A DNA stretch of 64,000 nt from the NCBI GenBank assembly GCA_020632635.1, contig JACKFE010000001.1:248001-312000 (forward strand), in the 5' to 3' direction. Numbering within the stretch: the first letter of the stretch is position 1; every line of letters starts with the position of its first letter. This document shows, in pieces, positions 9,217-17,316 of the stretch. The stretch is from Nitrospiraceae bacterium (GTDB lineage Bacteria > Nitrospirota > Nitrospiria > Nitrospirales > UBA8639). The translations under genes and the position numbers were made by a program. The notes under the pieces are model-generated. The model ran no database searches. It was not told the origin of the DNA and worked only from the letters and a program-made list of their open reading frames with translations.

Positions 9217-9978
9217 CTACGGAGCCGCCGTGATCCGGTCTTTAATCTCATCAAACGTGGATTTAGGGATCACGTTTTTGGCCACTAACTCCCCTCTCAG
9301 TCGATAAGGCCGATTCGAGACCACATTTTCCGCCACGTCCCGGCTTAATCCCAAACCCAAGACCAGATCACTCACTGACGCCTTATTAATATTCACCAAA
9401 TCTCCGGCAATACTTGGAAGTGACGGCGGACTCACAATTTTGGGGGCTGCCGGCTTGGCCACAGCCACCTGAGTCCCAGACGCTTTAGCGGAAGCCTCCG
9501 ATGTGCCTGCCCCAATAGCACTGAGTGCTTTGGAGGCCACATTCGCGACTCCTCCGCTCGATTCCCGGGTATCCTTTAATTCCTTCTGATACCGGATCAC
9601 AGTATCCTTCAATGCCCGATTTTGTGTTTTGACCTTTTGATATTGTTCAGTCAACACACGGAATTTGGCCATCAGTTGAGATTTTTCCTGGTCAATTTCC
9701 CGCTCTCGGGTCTCCAAAAGAGTCTGTTCATTTTTTCGCCCTTCCTTGACCCGCTGAACTTCAGCTGTAGCCATTTCCAAGTCCGCGGAAAACTTCTCAT
9801 TGACACTTTTGAGGTTACGAATTTGTTCTTCCAAGGCTTCCTGATGCATGCGGCTTTTTTCCAGTTCGGCCTTGGCCGTTTCCATGTCGGCTACCGTACC
9901 TTCGTACTTGGATTTCGACACCATGCACCCCGACAGCCCAAATATCAGCATACAGGAAAGAACTACCCACTTGGTCAT
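9217..9978 (-). CDS. Coiled-coil lipoprotein with C-terminal helix-hairpin-helix domain
   Basis: The product is about 253 residues. The N-terminus is a lipoprotein signal (membrane helix then LSGC lipobox at about residues 14-17). Residues 20-135 are strongly charged and heptad-like, predicting a long coiled coil. A low-complexity Ala/Ser/Pro linker leads to a C-terminal ComEA-like helix-hairpin-helix (residues about 195-250, NINKAS...LVLGLGLSRDVAENVV). Such modules bind DNA in ComEA or join proteins in type II secretion and polysaccharide export. Here the role is unknown. The ATG at 9978 has an AGGAGG site 5 bases upstream, better than the in-frame upstream codon at 10029. A TTGACA at 10089-10094 (minus) may be its -35. 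Confidence 0.85.
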   Translation of the reverse strand: MTKWVVLSCMLIFGLSGCMVSKSKYEGTVADMETAKAELEKSRMHQEALEEQIRNLKSVNEKFSADLEMATAEVQRVKEGRKNEQTLLETREREIDQEKSQLMAKFRVLTEQYQKVKTQNRALKDTVIRYQKELKDTRESSGGVANVASKALSAIGAGTSEASAKASGTQVAVAKPAAPKIVSPPSLPSIAGDLVNINKASVSDLVLGLGLSRDVAENVVSNRPYRLRGELVAKNVIPKSTFDEIKDRITAAP

Positions 9979-10190
9979 AACGCCCTCCTCATCCCTGCGA
10001 ATTGAATGTTCATCCTTGAAAAATATCACGTCGTTACTGCAGACGCCATTTCACCTATACTTCAGGATTTATTGTATTCCCTAGGTTATGTCAAGCCAAC
10101 GGACATGAAGAGCTACGATGGTGGCAGAAAGAGAAATGCACGGGTCTCCTTCCCAAATTCCTCTCTCCTAATCTGCCGACTCGCGCCATT

Positions 10191-10988
10191 TCATTCTCCT
10201 TCCCCAACATACCACTGAGGCTGACGATCCTTCAGTAAATCATTGTAGGGGTTGATCCGCTTATTCCTGGCCTGAGCAATATCGATTTCACATTCGTATA
10301 GTTCGGATTGAGACGCCTCCGCACGATGAAGGATGGATCCATTGGGAGCAACCACTTCACTCATGCCAATAAAGCGTAAGGGCGGCTTTCCTCCCCGCTC
10401 CTCTTGTCCAATTCGGTTGGCGGTCACGGCAAACACTCGATTTTCCAAACATCGAGTGACCATGGCATCAGGACAAAAAGGCAAGACCAGATTACTGGGG
10501 TGACAAAGAATATCTGCCCCCTTCACAGTCAGCGTTCGTGCAGACTCCGGATAAAACCAATCAAAACAGACCATGATTCCAACCTTGGCCCCGCCAATGT
10601 CCCAGACTTGAAATCCCGTATTCCCAGGAGAAAACCAGAGATTTTCCTCAAAAAACAAATGTGTTTTGCGGTAAATTCCGATTATCCCCTCTGACCCCAT
10701 TAACACAGCGGAGTTATACAAACACCCATCCGCACATTCTGCAAACCCTAAAACCACATGCAGGCCACGGTCATGAAGGGCGGATTGGAGAGTTTGAAAA
10801 ATAGGACTTTGACGATCCTGCGCCAATGCCTCAACTTCTGTTTTGCTGGCAAACTGATATCCCGACAAAGCCAATTCCGGAAGAACCAACAGATCGCCAG
10901 TAAACGCCTCAATAGCGTTCAGGATCTGATCCAAATTTCTCTGGATCTCACCAAATTTTGGAGCAAATTGAAAAAAGCCAACTTTCAT
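10191..10988 (-). CDS. Carbon-nitrogen hydrolase (nitrilase superfamily)
   Basis: A cytoplasmic amidase of about 265 residues. The Glu-Lys-Cys triad is visible: Glu in LPELALSGY near residue 40, Lys in YRKTHLF near 108 and Cys in VCFDWFYPE near 142. The family includes omega-amidase, N-carbamoyl-putrescine amidase and NAD synthetase amidases; this one resembles the general predicted-amidohydrolase branch and its substrate cannot be read from sequence. An in-frame codon at 11018 lies almost against the terminator of the upstream gene, so ATG 10988 is preferred. No obvious partner gene is adjacent. Confidence 0.88.
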   Translation of the reverse strand: MKVGFFQFAPKFGEIQRNLDQILNAIEAFTGDLLVLPELALSGYQFASKTEVEALAQDRQSPIFQTLQSALHDRGLHVVLGFAECADGCLYNSAVLMGSEGIIGIYRKTHLFFEENLWFSPGNTGFQVWDIGGAKVGIMVCFDWFYPESARTLTVKGADILCHPSNLVLPFCPDAMVTRCLENRVFAVTANRIGQEERGGKPPLRFIGMSEVVAPNGSILHRAEASQSELYECEIDIAQARNKRINPYNDLLKDRQPQWYVGEGE

Positions 10989-11023
10989 CAAATTCGGTTG
11001 GGCTCGGAAGAATTCCACAAAAA

Positions 11024-11052
11024 AAGCGGGTAGAGAACCCTCTACCCGCTTC
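11024..11052 (-). terminator. Intrinsic terminator after smbP-like gene
   Basis: On the minus strand the arms AGCGGGTAGAG and CTCTACCCGCT pair perfectly around a 4-base loop and are followed by a run of T. It lies just after the SmbP stop codon (11079) and before the amidase gene. Confidence 0.88.
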
Positions 11053-11078
11053 TGAGCCCTATTCTAGGCTGGCAAAGC

Positions 11079-11435
11079 TTAATGAACCTCTTTCATATGC
11101 ATCACAGCATTTTGAGCATGCTTGGTGGCCACTTCGGCATGGCCCTCTTTGCCATGTTCAATGGCTTCCATGAGTTCATGCACGCCTTCATCTAAATGCG
11201 GATTTTTCACATCTTTTTGAGCGGCCTGAGCATGGGTCAACGCTTCTGAGGCATGTTCCACCAATGCATCGGCATGTCCCATCCCACCATGTTTGGCCGC
11301 CCCTTCCGCATGGGCAATTGCCTCCGCCACATGGGGATTTCCCCCGGCAAAAACAACCGTCCCCCACGTCCCAACCACCAACACAGTCAGAACTGCCAAC
11401 AAACCCAATCCCTTTAACTCTGCTGCCTTCCTCAT
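11079..11435 (-). CDS. Small metal-binding protein, SmbP type
   Basis: SmbP was described from Nitrosomonas europaea as a periplasmic, histidine-rich copper-binding protein with a four-helix fold. This product has about 118 residues: a signal sequence (hydrophobic 8-28, VVFAGG cleavage region) and then about 88 residues with 13 histidines spaced in helical repeats of the form AHAEGAAKH, EHASEALTH, EHGKEGHAE. It has no cysteines in the mature part. ATG 11435 follows an AGAAGGAGG site, so the longer frame from 11516 is not used. It is the last gene of a minus-strand run that includes a rhodanese and a multihaem cytochrome, and is followed by a strong terminator. Metal identity is inferred from the family. 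Confidence 0.88.
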   Translation of the reverse strand: MRKAAELKGLGLLAVLTVLVVGTWGTVVFAGGNPHVAEAIAHAEGAAKHGGMGHADALVEHASEALTHAQAAQKDVKNPHLDEGVHELMEAIEHGKEGHAEVATKHAQNAVMHMKEVH

Positions 11436-11512
11436 CCCTGACCTCCTTCTGAAAAAGTGAATGATGCCATCACAGCAAGAATTCCTCATCCTCTCACGCA
11501 CATCCAACAAGA

Positions 11513-12391
11513 TCAAGACGGTTTGGCCGGATCTTGGTTCATAACTTTATAGAGTAATTTGACATCTTTTTCCGTGGGGGCGGCAAAATCACGAGACCAC
11601 TCCCACCAAGAGCCTGGATACGTTTTCACATGACCATATCCCACATACCGAAGCAAACAATACACCCAAGCCGCTCGAATGCCCCCCAGGCAATAGGTGA
11701 TAATTTCCTGATCGGGCCGAAGACCATGGTCCTCAAAAATTTTCTTGATGTCTTCAACGGGTTTGACTGTGGCATCAGGATTCAGAAATCGGTTCCAGGG
11801 AAGATTCATGGCCGAAGGAATATGTCCAGCTCTCGGCAACCCATCAATTTCCTTTCCGGCATACTCTTCAACACTCCGGGCATCCAGGAGGATCGTGTCC
11901 GGATGGGAGGTTTTCACCAACTTCTTCAAGGCATCCTTCAACACAATCAGCTCAGGATGAACCGTCGGGGAAAAATTTCCAGGGGCCGGCTTCACGGTCT
12001 CATGCTGAAAGGGACGCTGTTCCTTGACCCATTTCACCCAGCCCCCATCCAGTATCCGGACACTGGGATGTCCCAGATATTGCAACATCCAATACATCCG
12101 TCCCTCGTCCCCCCAGTTATCAAAGGGATTGGAATAAATCACAATATCGCTGGAATCATGAATCCCGATGGCTCGCAAACGTTGCTGAATCCGCTCAATA
12201 TTGGGATCAACAATCCCCTTGGCTACCGAATCAGGATCACTATATTCATGCCAGGTACTGTGAACCGCACCCGGAATATGCGAGGAATACGCCCCACGTC
12301 CTCGCACATCAATGAGCACCAAGTCTTCCCGTCCCAAATTCTGGGATAGGGTTTCCGTATCAATAAACATGTTTTCCATAATTTTTCCCAT
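11513..12391 (-). CDS. Two-domain sulfurtransferase (rhodanese)
   Basis: The product has about 292 residues and two rhodanese domains, as in thiosulfate or 3-mercaptopyruvate sulfurtransferases. The first (about 10-125) carries LIDVRGR and HIPGAVH but no active cysteine. The second (about 150-280) carries LLDARS and HIPSAMN and the active-site loop YCLGGIRA, where the cysteine takes the sulfane sulfur. The loop differs from the classical CRxGxR, so donor specificity is open. No signal peptide is visible, so it is likely cytoplasmic. The start is one of three close ATGs (12391, 12379, 12370); none has a strong ribosome-binding site. It begins 20 bp after the cytochrome gene, suggesting one transcript. 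Confidence 0.9.
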   Translation of the reverse strand: MGKIMENMFIDTETLSQNLGREDLVLIDVRGRGAYSSHIPGAVHSTWHEYSDPDSVAKGIVDPNIERIQQRLRAIGIHDSSDIVIYSNPFDNWGDEGRMYWMLQYLGHPSVRILDGGWVKWVKEQRPFQHETVKPAPGNFSPTVHPELIVLKDALKKLVKTSHPDTILLDARSVEEYAGKEIDGLPRAGHIPSAMNLPWNRFLNPDATVKPVEDIKKIFEDHGLRPDQEIITYCLGGIRAAWVYCLLRYVGYGHVKTYPGSWWEWSRDFAAPTEKDVKLLYKVMNQDPAKPS

Positions 12392-12411
12392 ATCGCTTAT
12401 GTGGCAAAACC

Positions 12412-13722
12412 TTAGGACATCCCTGTCGGTAAATGAACACCCTCGCTCCTTTTCGGAACAGCACACCCTAACTCCGGATGATTGTCTGGCTGATCAAGTG
12501 CGGCAGCCAACGTGGCATCCAATGGAAATTCCTGTTCATAAATCGTGAATACATAGGGATCTTCGGACTTCAATCCGTACCGGTCAATCAGCATCTGATG
12601 TTGATCATCGGTCAGAATATGATACCGGATTCGTGCAACCACGCTCCACCCTTTTTCCGTTCGGGGTAATTCATATCCAAACGTATAATCGCGACTGGCG
12701 AGCGGCAACAATCGATTATCATACACTTCCCAAATGACCGGGTGCCACATAATCCAACGTCCCATCGTGTCAGTTTGCTGTTGCACGACCTTTCCGGTTG
12801 CATCCTTCACCAGAAAATCCACAGAAAAAAATCGATCGGGATCACCGGTCGGAATTTTATGGCCGGCTCCGGCATTTATCAGGGTGAGAGTCAATGTGAC
12901 GTCGTCTCCAGGACCCGGGGTCGGCGGGTCGGATTGCACCTGAACTGCGACAGCCTTTTGAATCATGTCCGGATCATGCCCACCACGCCAGAGATGCCGT
13001 CGACCATACCGAATCGGACTGCCGTTGGCCATCGGCCGTTTCACTTCCGGCATATGACAGGTCTGACAGGTAAACCCCCGCTCTTTGATAAAAAACTCTC
13101 CTTCAGACTCGGCATAGGTTCCACACGGCCCCACGTTATAAAACTGCATGGGCCCCGACACGACATTGTGACAGCGGTAACAGATTTGAGTTGTCCGAAA
13201 AGACGGATCGTACCGGGTAGGATGCGGAGCAGCCGAATCATCATACGGCCCCAAAATCACCCCATCCCGCACATGGCAGGCCGCACAGGTTACTCCTTCC
13301 TGCTGATAGGCCTGATCATAACGATAATTAGGAATTTCAAAGGCTTTTTCGACGCGACCCCGCGGCACATCTTGGATCAGGGTAGGCTGTTGATTTTCTA
13401 AGGGAGTATGACAGTTGAGACAGACCCAAACATTCCCATCTTTCTTCCAGTAGGCTTGAAAAAATGGATCCGTATAAGCATGCGCATGAATGCTGGTTTT
13501 CCATTCTTCGTAAATCTCCTGATGACAATCTCCGCAATCCTCAGCCTTGAGACTCTTTAGGCCGACCGGAACCTGTTGATAGGGAATGGCTTGAGCATAG
13601 TCCTCTCGTAATCCGAAGATGACCGTGGGCCGGATTTCGGTATAAAAAACATACAACCCGATACTCATCAGCAGCATCAGGAACATCCAAAGTTTGAATC
13701 GCCATGTTCGTTTGGAATCCAT
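12412..13722 (-). CDS. Membrane-anchored pentahaem c-type cytochrome
   Basis: The 436-residue protein has an N-terminal signal anchor (about 11-28) and five CxxCH haem motifs at residues 63, 101, 146, 181 and 219, all in the N-terminal half. The first is in the context CGDCH..YEEW..S.HA, typical of the cytochrome c554 family of multihaem electron carriers. Residues from about 255 on form a haem-free, beta-rich domain of unknown role (V..QSDPPTPGPGDDVT then GHKIPTGDP). It should act on the outer face of the inner membrane. It starts 4 bp after the deacylase gene and is followed within 20 bp by the rhodanese. Whether it handles nitrogen, sulfur or other compounds cannot be told from sequence. 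Confidence 0.88.
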   Translation of the reverse strand: MDSKRTWRFKLWMFLMLLMSIGLYVFYTEIRPTVIFGLREDYAQAIPYQQVPVGLKSLKAEDCGDCHQEIYEEWKTSIHAHAYTDPFFQAYWKKDGNVWVCLNCHTPLENQQPTLIQDVPRGRVEKAFEIPNYRYDQAYQQEGVTCAACHVRDGVILGPYDDSAAPHPTRYDPSFRTTQICYRCHNVVSGPMQFYNVGPCGTYAESEGEFFIKERGFTCQTCHMPEVKRPMANGSPIRYGRRHLWRGGHDPDMIQKAVAVQVQSDPPTPGPGDDVTLTLTLINAGAGHKIPTGDPDRFFSVDFLVKDATGKVVQQQTDTMGRWIMWHPVIWEVYDNRLLPLASRDYTFGYELPRTEKGWSVVARIRYHILTDDQHQMLIDRYGLKSEDPYVFTIYEQEFPLDATLAAALDQPDNHPELGCAVPKRSEGVHLPTGMS

Positions 13723-13726
13723 ACAA

Positions 13727-14671
13727 TTAAGACGCTAAAAGAGCAAGAAGATGCTGTTCGACTGCTCCTGCCAGAGCCTCTAAGTGATATCCGCCCTCCA
13801 AACAGGAGACCATTCGTCCTTCGGCAAACCGATCCGCCAAACCGGCAACAATCTTTGTCAACTGGCCATACCCTTCATCAGTCAAGTCCATACTGGCCAA
13901 AGGATCATTTCGATGCGCATCGAATCCGGCTGAAATCAGCACAAATTCTGGGCGGAAGGCCTCTGCCGCTGGAACCAATACCTTACGAAAGATCTCCCCA
14001 TACTCCTCATCCCCTTGCCCTCCCGGTAGAGGAACGTTCACCGTAAACCCCTTGCCGGCCCCTTCACCCGTTTCCGTTGCTCGCCCCGTCCCCGGGTAAT
14101 GGGGAAATTGATGCGTGCTGAAAAATAGCACCGACGGATCCTCGTAAAAGCTATGTTGTGTTCCATTTCCGTGATGCACATCCCAATCGACAATCAATAC
14201 CCGGTTAAGCCCATGCTGCTGTTGAATATACTTTGCGGCTATTGCCACTGAATTAAAAAAACAAAAACCCATGGCTCGATCCGCTTCCGCATGATGTCCA
14301 GGTGGACGAACCGCGCAAAATGCCTGATTTACCTCCCCTTTTATCACCTCATCTACCGCGGTCAGCGCCGCACCGGCAGCCAGGTAGGCGGCTTCCAGGG
14401 TCCCAGGAGACATGGACGTATCAGGGTCCAAGTAGGCATGTCCATGTAACGGCGATCGACGTTCCAAGCTATCGATATAGGAGGGCCGATGAATGGTTTC
14501 CAGCCATCGGCGTTCAGCCCGGCGAGGAGTCAGATGATGGAGTTGTAACCACGTCTTGGAATTTTCCAGCCTGGCACGTATGGCTCGCAACCGCTCGGGA
14601 GATTCCGGGTGACCGGCTCCCATGTCATGTTCGAGAAAGGCAGGGTGTAAAAGAAACCCGACTCGTCCCAT
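13727..14671 (-). CDS. Histone deacetylase-family deacylase
   Basis: A zinc amidohydrolase of about 314 residues in the arginase/deacetylase fold. Visible residues are the HH pair in RPPGHHAE near 131, the metal ligands Asp and His in WDVHHGNG near 165, and Asp in SAGFDAH near 252. The GFCFFN motif before the ligands is typical of the bacterial class II HDAC-like group that includes acetoin-utilisation and acetylpolyamine hydrolases. Bacterial members remove acyl groups from small molecules or proteins. Its stop is 4 bp before the pentahaem cytochrome, so it probably heads that operon, an unusual pairing. ATG 14671 is preferred to the in-frame codon at 14686. Confidence 0.92.
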   Translation of the reverse strand: MGRVGFLLHPAFLEHDMGAGHPESPERLRAIRARLENSKTWLQLHHLTPRRAERRWLETIHRPSYIDSLERRSPLHGHAYLDPDTSMSPGTLEAAYLAAGAALTAVDEVIKGEVNQAFCAVRPPGHHAEADRAMGFCFFNSVAIAAKYIQQQHGLNRVLIVDWDVHHGNGTQHSFYEDPSVLFFSTHQFPHYPGTGRATETGEGAGKGFTVNVPLPGGQGDEEYGEIFRKVLVPAAEAFRPEFVLISAGFDAHRNDPLASMDLTDEGYGQLTKIVAGLADRFAEGRMVSCLEGGYHLEALAGAVEQHLLALLAS

Positions 14672-14871
14672 CCAAAACCAGCCCAACCGATTGAGGTGAA
14701 AATGAAGCTCCGGGGAAATATCGTAGAGCCTCGTCTGGCCAACCCGGAACCCGTGTTTACCCAGGAAGGAAAAGCATGGTCGATCCTAACACAGCCATAT
14801 TTCTTAGACAACGCAATCCATCACGTGCTACCTTCCCAAAATGCCACCTTCACCCACACATGAGGGTTCCC

Positions 14872-15189
14872 ATGCCCAATCCTAAAATTGAACAATTTAA
14901 AAAAGTCCTGAAAATGGACCCGCAAGATGAAACGATGTGGTTCGGTTTGGGCAAAGCCTATATGGGCGATGCAAACTGGGAGGACGCGATTTCCGCCTTG
15001 GACCAATGTATCGCGGTCAAACCAAGTTACTCTGCGGCCTTTTACGCCTTGGCTCAATCACTCCAGCGTCAAGGCACCTTGGACCGATGCCTTGAGGTGT
15101 GCAACGAAGGCATCCAGGTGGCGACGACAAACCGAGATCTTCTGGTCATTAAACAACTTGAGGAACTCAAGCAGACCCTGGTTTCCTAA
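14872..15189 (+). CDS. Small TPR protein
   Basis: The product has about 105 residues and consists almost wholly of tetratricopeptide repeats: one at about 16-49 (WFGLGKAYMGDANWEDAI), one at about 50-83 and a partial third. Such proteins are protein-binding scaffolds. ATG 14872 has GAGGG just upstream and gives a clean start; the open frame from 14776 has a non-TPR N-terminus and is less likely. It is divergent from the HDAC-family gene. No partner is evident. Confidence 0.75.
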   Translation: MPNPKIEQFKKVLKMDPQDETMWFGLGKAYMGDANWEDAISALDQCIAVKPSYSAAFYALAQSLQRQGTLDRCLEVCNEGIQVATTNRDLLVIKQLEELKQTLVS

Positions 15190-15230
15190 TTCCTGATTCC
15201 TGCCTTTCCTGTACGGCTATTTTTTTAAAT

Positions 15231-15995
15231 TCACAGCGCCCTTTTCAGGAGCACGACTTCTCTGGCCGTGAGACCATAGGTCGCAAAAGCATTGTTGGCC
15301 AACAGTCGAATTCGCGGTTGTGAGGTATCATGCGGGGGTCTTGTCACCCAATGCACCTGCCGAATTCGAATCGGATTTCGTAATTCCCTGGCTGGGGCAT
15401 TCCAGCATGTCAACAGAACTCCACTGAACTGAGGCACGTCGGCCAAGACGCCTACCAACATTCCCGCAATCCGTTGAAGATCCAGAGGAGGCACTGCCCC
15501 GGACCGGCCTTTTTCAAACAAAATATCGGGGACACTCACGGCCAACAACACGGGAGCGCAATAGCGTTCCAATTGCTTGGCTTTTTCCGACATTCTCGCT
15601 AACAATCGCCTCACAAACACATCTTCAAAAAAATCGTCCCCCGTTTCGGACAGAATTTCTGAACTGGCCCGAGTAAAGCCGGTCTTCCCCAACACGCTTT
15701 GCGTGGATTGAATGACGGTAATTTCCACAAAAAAACGGTGGGTTCCATCGTAGCACTGGAGGTCGGCCGTCCGACCTCCGGTAGCTTCCAGAAAGGAGAC
15801 CGAAAATCCTGCCTGCATGAGAAAATGAGCCGTTTCAATTTCCGCTTGTGAAGAAGCGACTTCCTTATCAGAGAATCGGTCCAGCTGTTCGCGCAAAACG
15901 GCCAATCGTTGTTGACTCTCGGCATCCGAGCAAATGGAAAAGATGTGCGCCCACTGCTGTCGTACCGTTTGCTTGAAAGCACGTTTTCTCATCAT
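15231..15995 (-). CDS. Unknown protein with PD-(D/E)xK nuclease-like core
   Basis: The product has about 254 residues. I do not recognise a named family. Residues about 52-92 look like the nuclease fold: helix with Glu (AEIETAHFLMQAG), then GGRTADLQ with an Asp, then a strand FFVEIT with Glu. This follows D-x(11)-E-x-T, where the usual lysine is replaced by threonine, so activity is doubtful. The C-terminal half (from about 150) is hydrophobic and beta-like without motifs. It lies alone between a TPR gene and a 459-bp gene-free stretch. Starts at 15995 and 15992 are possible. The fold assignment is inference. Confidence 0.7.
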   Translation of the reverse strand: MMRKRAFKQTVRQQWAHIFSICSDAESQQRLAVLREQLDRFSDKEVASSQAEIETAHFLMQAGFSVSFLEATGGRTADLQCYDGTHRFFVEITVIQSTQSVLGKTGFTRASSEILSETGDDFFEDVFVRRLLARMSEKAKQLERYCAPVLLAVSVPDILFEKGRSGAVPPLDLQRIAGMLVGVLADVPQFSGVLLTCWNAPARELRNPIRIRQVHWVTRPPHDTSQPRIRLLANNAFATYGLTAREVVLLKRAL

Positions 15996-16025
15996 AATAA
16001 GACATCGTATCAAAATACCGGTCAA

Positions 16026-16484
16026 GAGGTGTATGCAGGCCGGACAATTACAATCCTTTCTTTTTCTCCCTCGGCCTTTCGGTCCTGGATGGGACTTGTT
16101 GAATAATGCGAATTTTAAAAGCCATCTCCCCCCTTATGCCCTCCGTTATCAAATCCGAGGGGCAATTCAAAAAAGCCTGCCCCTGAGGCTTCTCGAAGGG
16201 CCTGTCCTGAGGCCACTCGAAGGAAAGGCCGCGTATTGCCTGCTACGTCCCGAAGGGCGTCACCGTTGTCTTATGCGCGGAGCAAATGAATCATACGTGA
16301 GCACAGAAAAATGGCGAGAACGCGGCTGACGGATTTTTTCAAGAGCCCCATATGGGAATTCCTGACAACTCCCGAAGAAAGCCCGAGATTGCATCTCTTC
16401 CGTCTTTGACAAGACCGGACAGGTCCTTGCTCGCTTGGCATAACATATTTAGAAAAATCAGAATGACGTGTTGACGAGACGAAA
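16026..16484. other. Gene-free stretch with a short imperfect repeat
   Basis: No supported gene. The only structure seen is a pair of related units at 16175-16199 and 16200-16224 (see repeat entry). The open frames here are short, lack ribosome-binding sites and have no recognisable sequence. Confidence 0.6.
16175..16224 (+). repeat. Two tandem imperfect 24-25 bp units, REP-like
   Basis: GCCTGCCCCTGAGGC followed by TTCTCGAAGG (16175-16199) is repeated as GCCTGTCCTGAGGC plus CACTCGAAGG (16201-16224) with one indel and a few changes. Each unit contains the partial dyad CCTGAGG. Units of this kind are scattered in intergenic DNA of many environmental bacteria; copies elsewhere cannot be counted from this window. 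Confidence 0.55.
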
Positions 16485-17192
16485 TCAGGAGGGAGAGGAT
16501 TCCGAGGAGCGTTTCAATTCCTCCAACACGAAATGTTTGGGCAAGAGGACGGGCAGCACGAGACCAATGGGATCACCCCGATAAATCGTGATGGGCTCTT
16601 CTCCCACCGCATGATCCAACTGAAGGAGAAAATTAGTCACAAATGCATCGTAATCGGGAAGAAACTCATACAGGTTGGGGGTGGTTTTATATTCCTGGGT
16701 CTTCACACCTTCCCAAATGGAAAACTTCCGTTGAGGGAGATGGTAAAAGTGGTTGGGCAGGTCCTTCATCATCATGCCCAGTTGTTTGGGATAATAAAAC
16801 CGGAGACCGCAACAGAGCTTCGGAAAGCCGCTATTCAGAATCGTATCCACATACATACCGGAAAAGGACTTATAGCCAAGCAACCGCTCTTCAGGAAGAA
16901 TCGGAGGGGATTGCCATTCGAATCCGTTCCCTTTCCGGCGAATACGGCAATCCGCCGGAGAGCGAATCAGCCAGCCATACTGCCCGACAAACCGGACCGG
17001 CCCACAGTCATCCGGGATCACCGTATATCCACTGGCCGCGACTTCCCGCTGTTCAGGAAGGGACATACCAGTCATCAAGGGGCGATGCGGGTGAAAATCC
17101 AGCTTCAATCGTTCAGGAGCAAATGCCGTGGAGTATTCCCGCTCCCAATAAATAATCCATTTATCATCCTTACTGCCCGGCAACGCATCCAT
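16485..17192 (-). CDS. Conserved-looking protein of unknown function
   Basis: The 235-residue product has no signal peptide or membrane segment. It is rich in aromatic residues and prolines and contains the segments GWLIRSPADCRI (near 73), YVDTILNSGFP (near 113) and FYYPKQLGMMM (near 131). These read like a compact globular enzyme or binding domain, but I cannot assign a family with confidence. It starts ATG 17192 and has no close neighbour on the same strand. Its codon use resembles the neighbours, so transfer is not indicated. Confidence 0.7.
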   Translation of the reverse strand: MDALPGSKDDKWIIYWEREYSTAFAPERLKLDFHPHRPLMTGMSLPEQREVAASGYTVIPDDCGPVRFVGQYGWLIRSPADCRIRRKGNGFEWQSPPILPEERLLGYKSFSGMYVDTILNSGFPKLCCGLRFYYPKQLGMMMKDLPNHFYHLPQRKFSIWEGVKTQEYKTTPNLYEFLPDYDAFVTNFLLQLDHAVGEEPITIYRGDPIGLVLPVLLPKHFVLEELKRSSESSPS

Positions 17193-17316
17193 GACAGATC
17201 TACACCCATTTCTGTTCTTATCAGTAATCAGTAGGCCATGTTATCCGAAAAAAGAGGAAAACCAGAAGAAAACCTCCACGTGCGAAAGGAGCGGTAAGGC
17301 CACCCCTGATGTCCCA

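Noticed and set aside
11630..12349. 239-codon plus-strand open frame
   Set aside because: It is antisense to the rhodanese gene, which has clear domain motifs. The plus frame has none.
12742..13401. 219-codon plus-strand open frame
   Set aside because: Antisense shadow of the pentahaem cytochrome; rich in residues produced by reading its codons backwards.
16533..17234. 233-codon plus-strand open frame
   Set aside because: Opposite the 235-residue minus-strand gene. The minus frame has better composition and a normal start, so the plus frame is a shadow.
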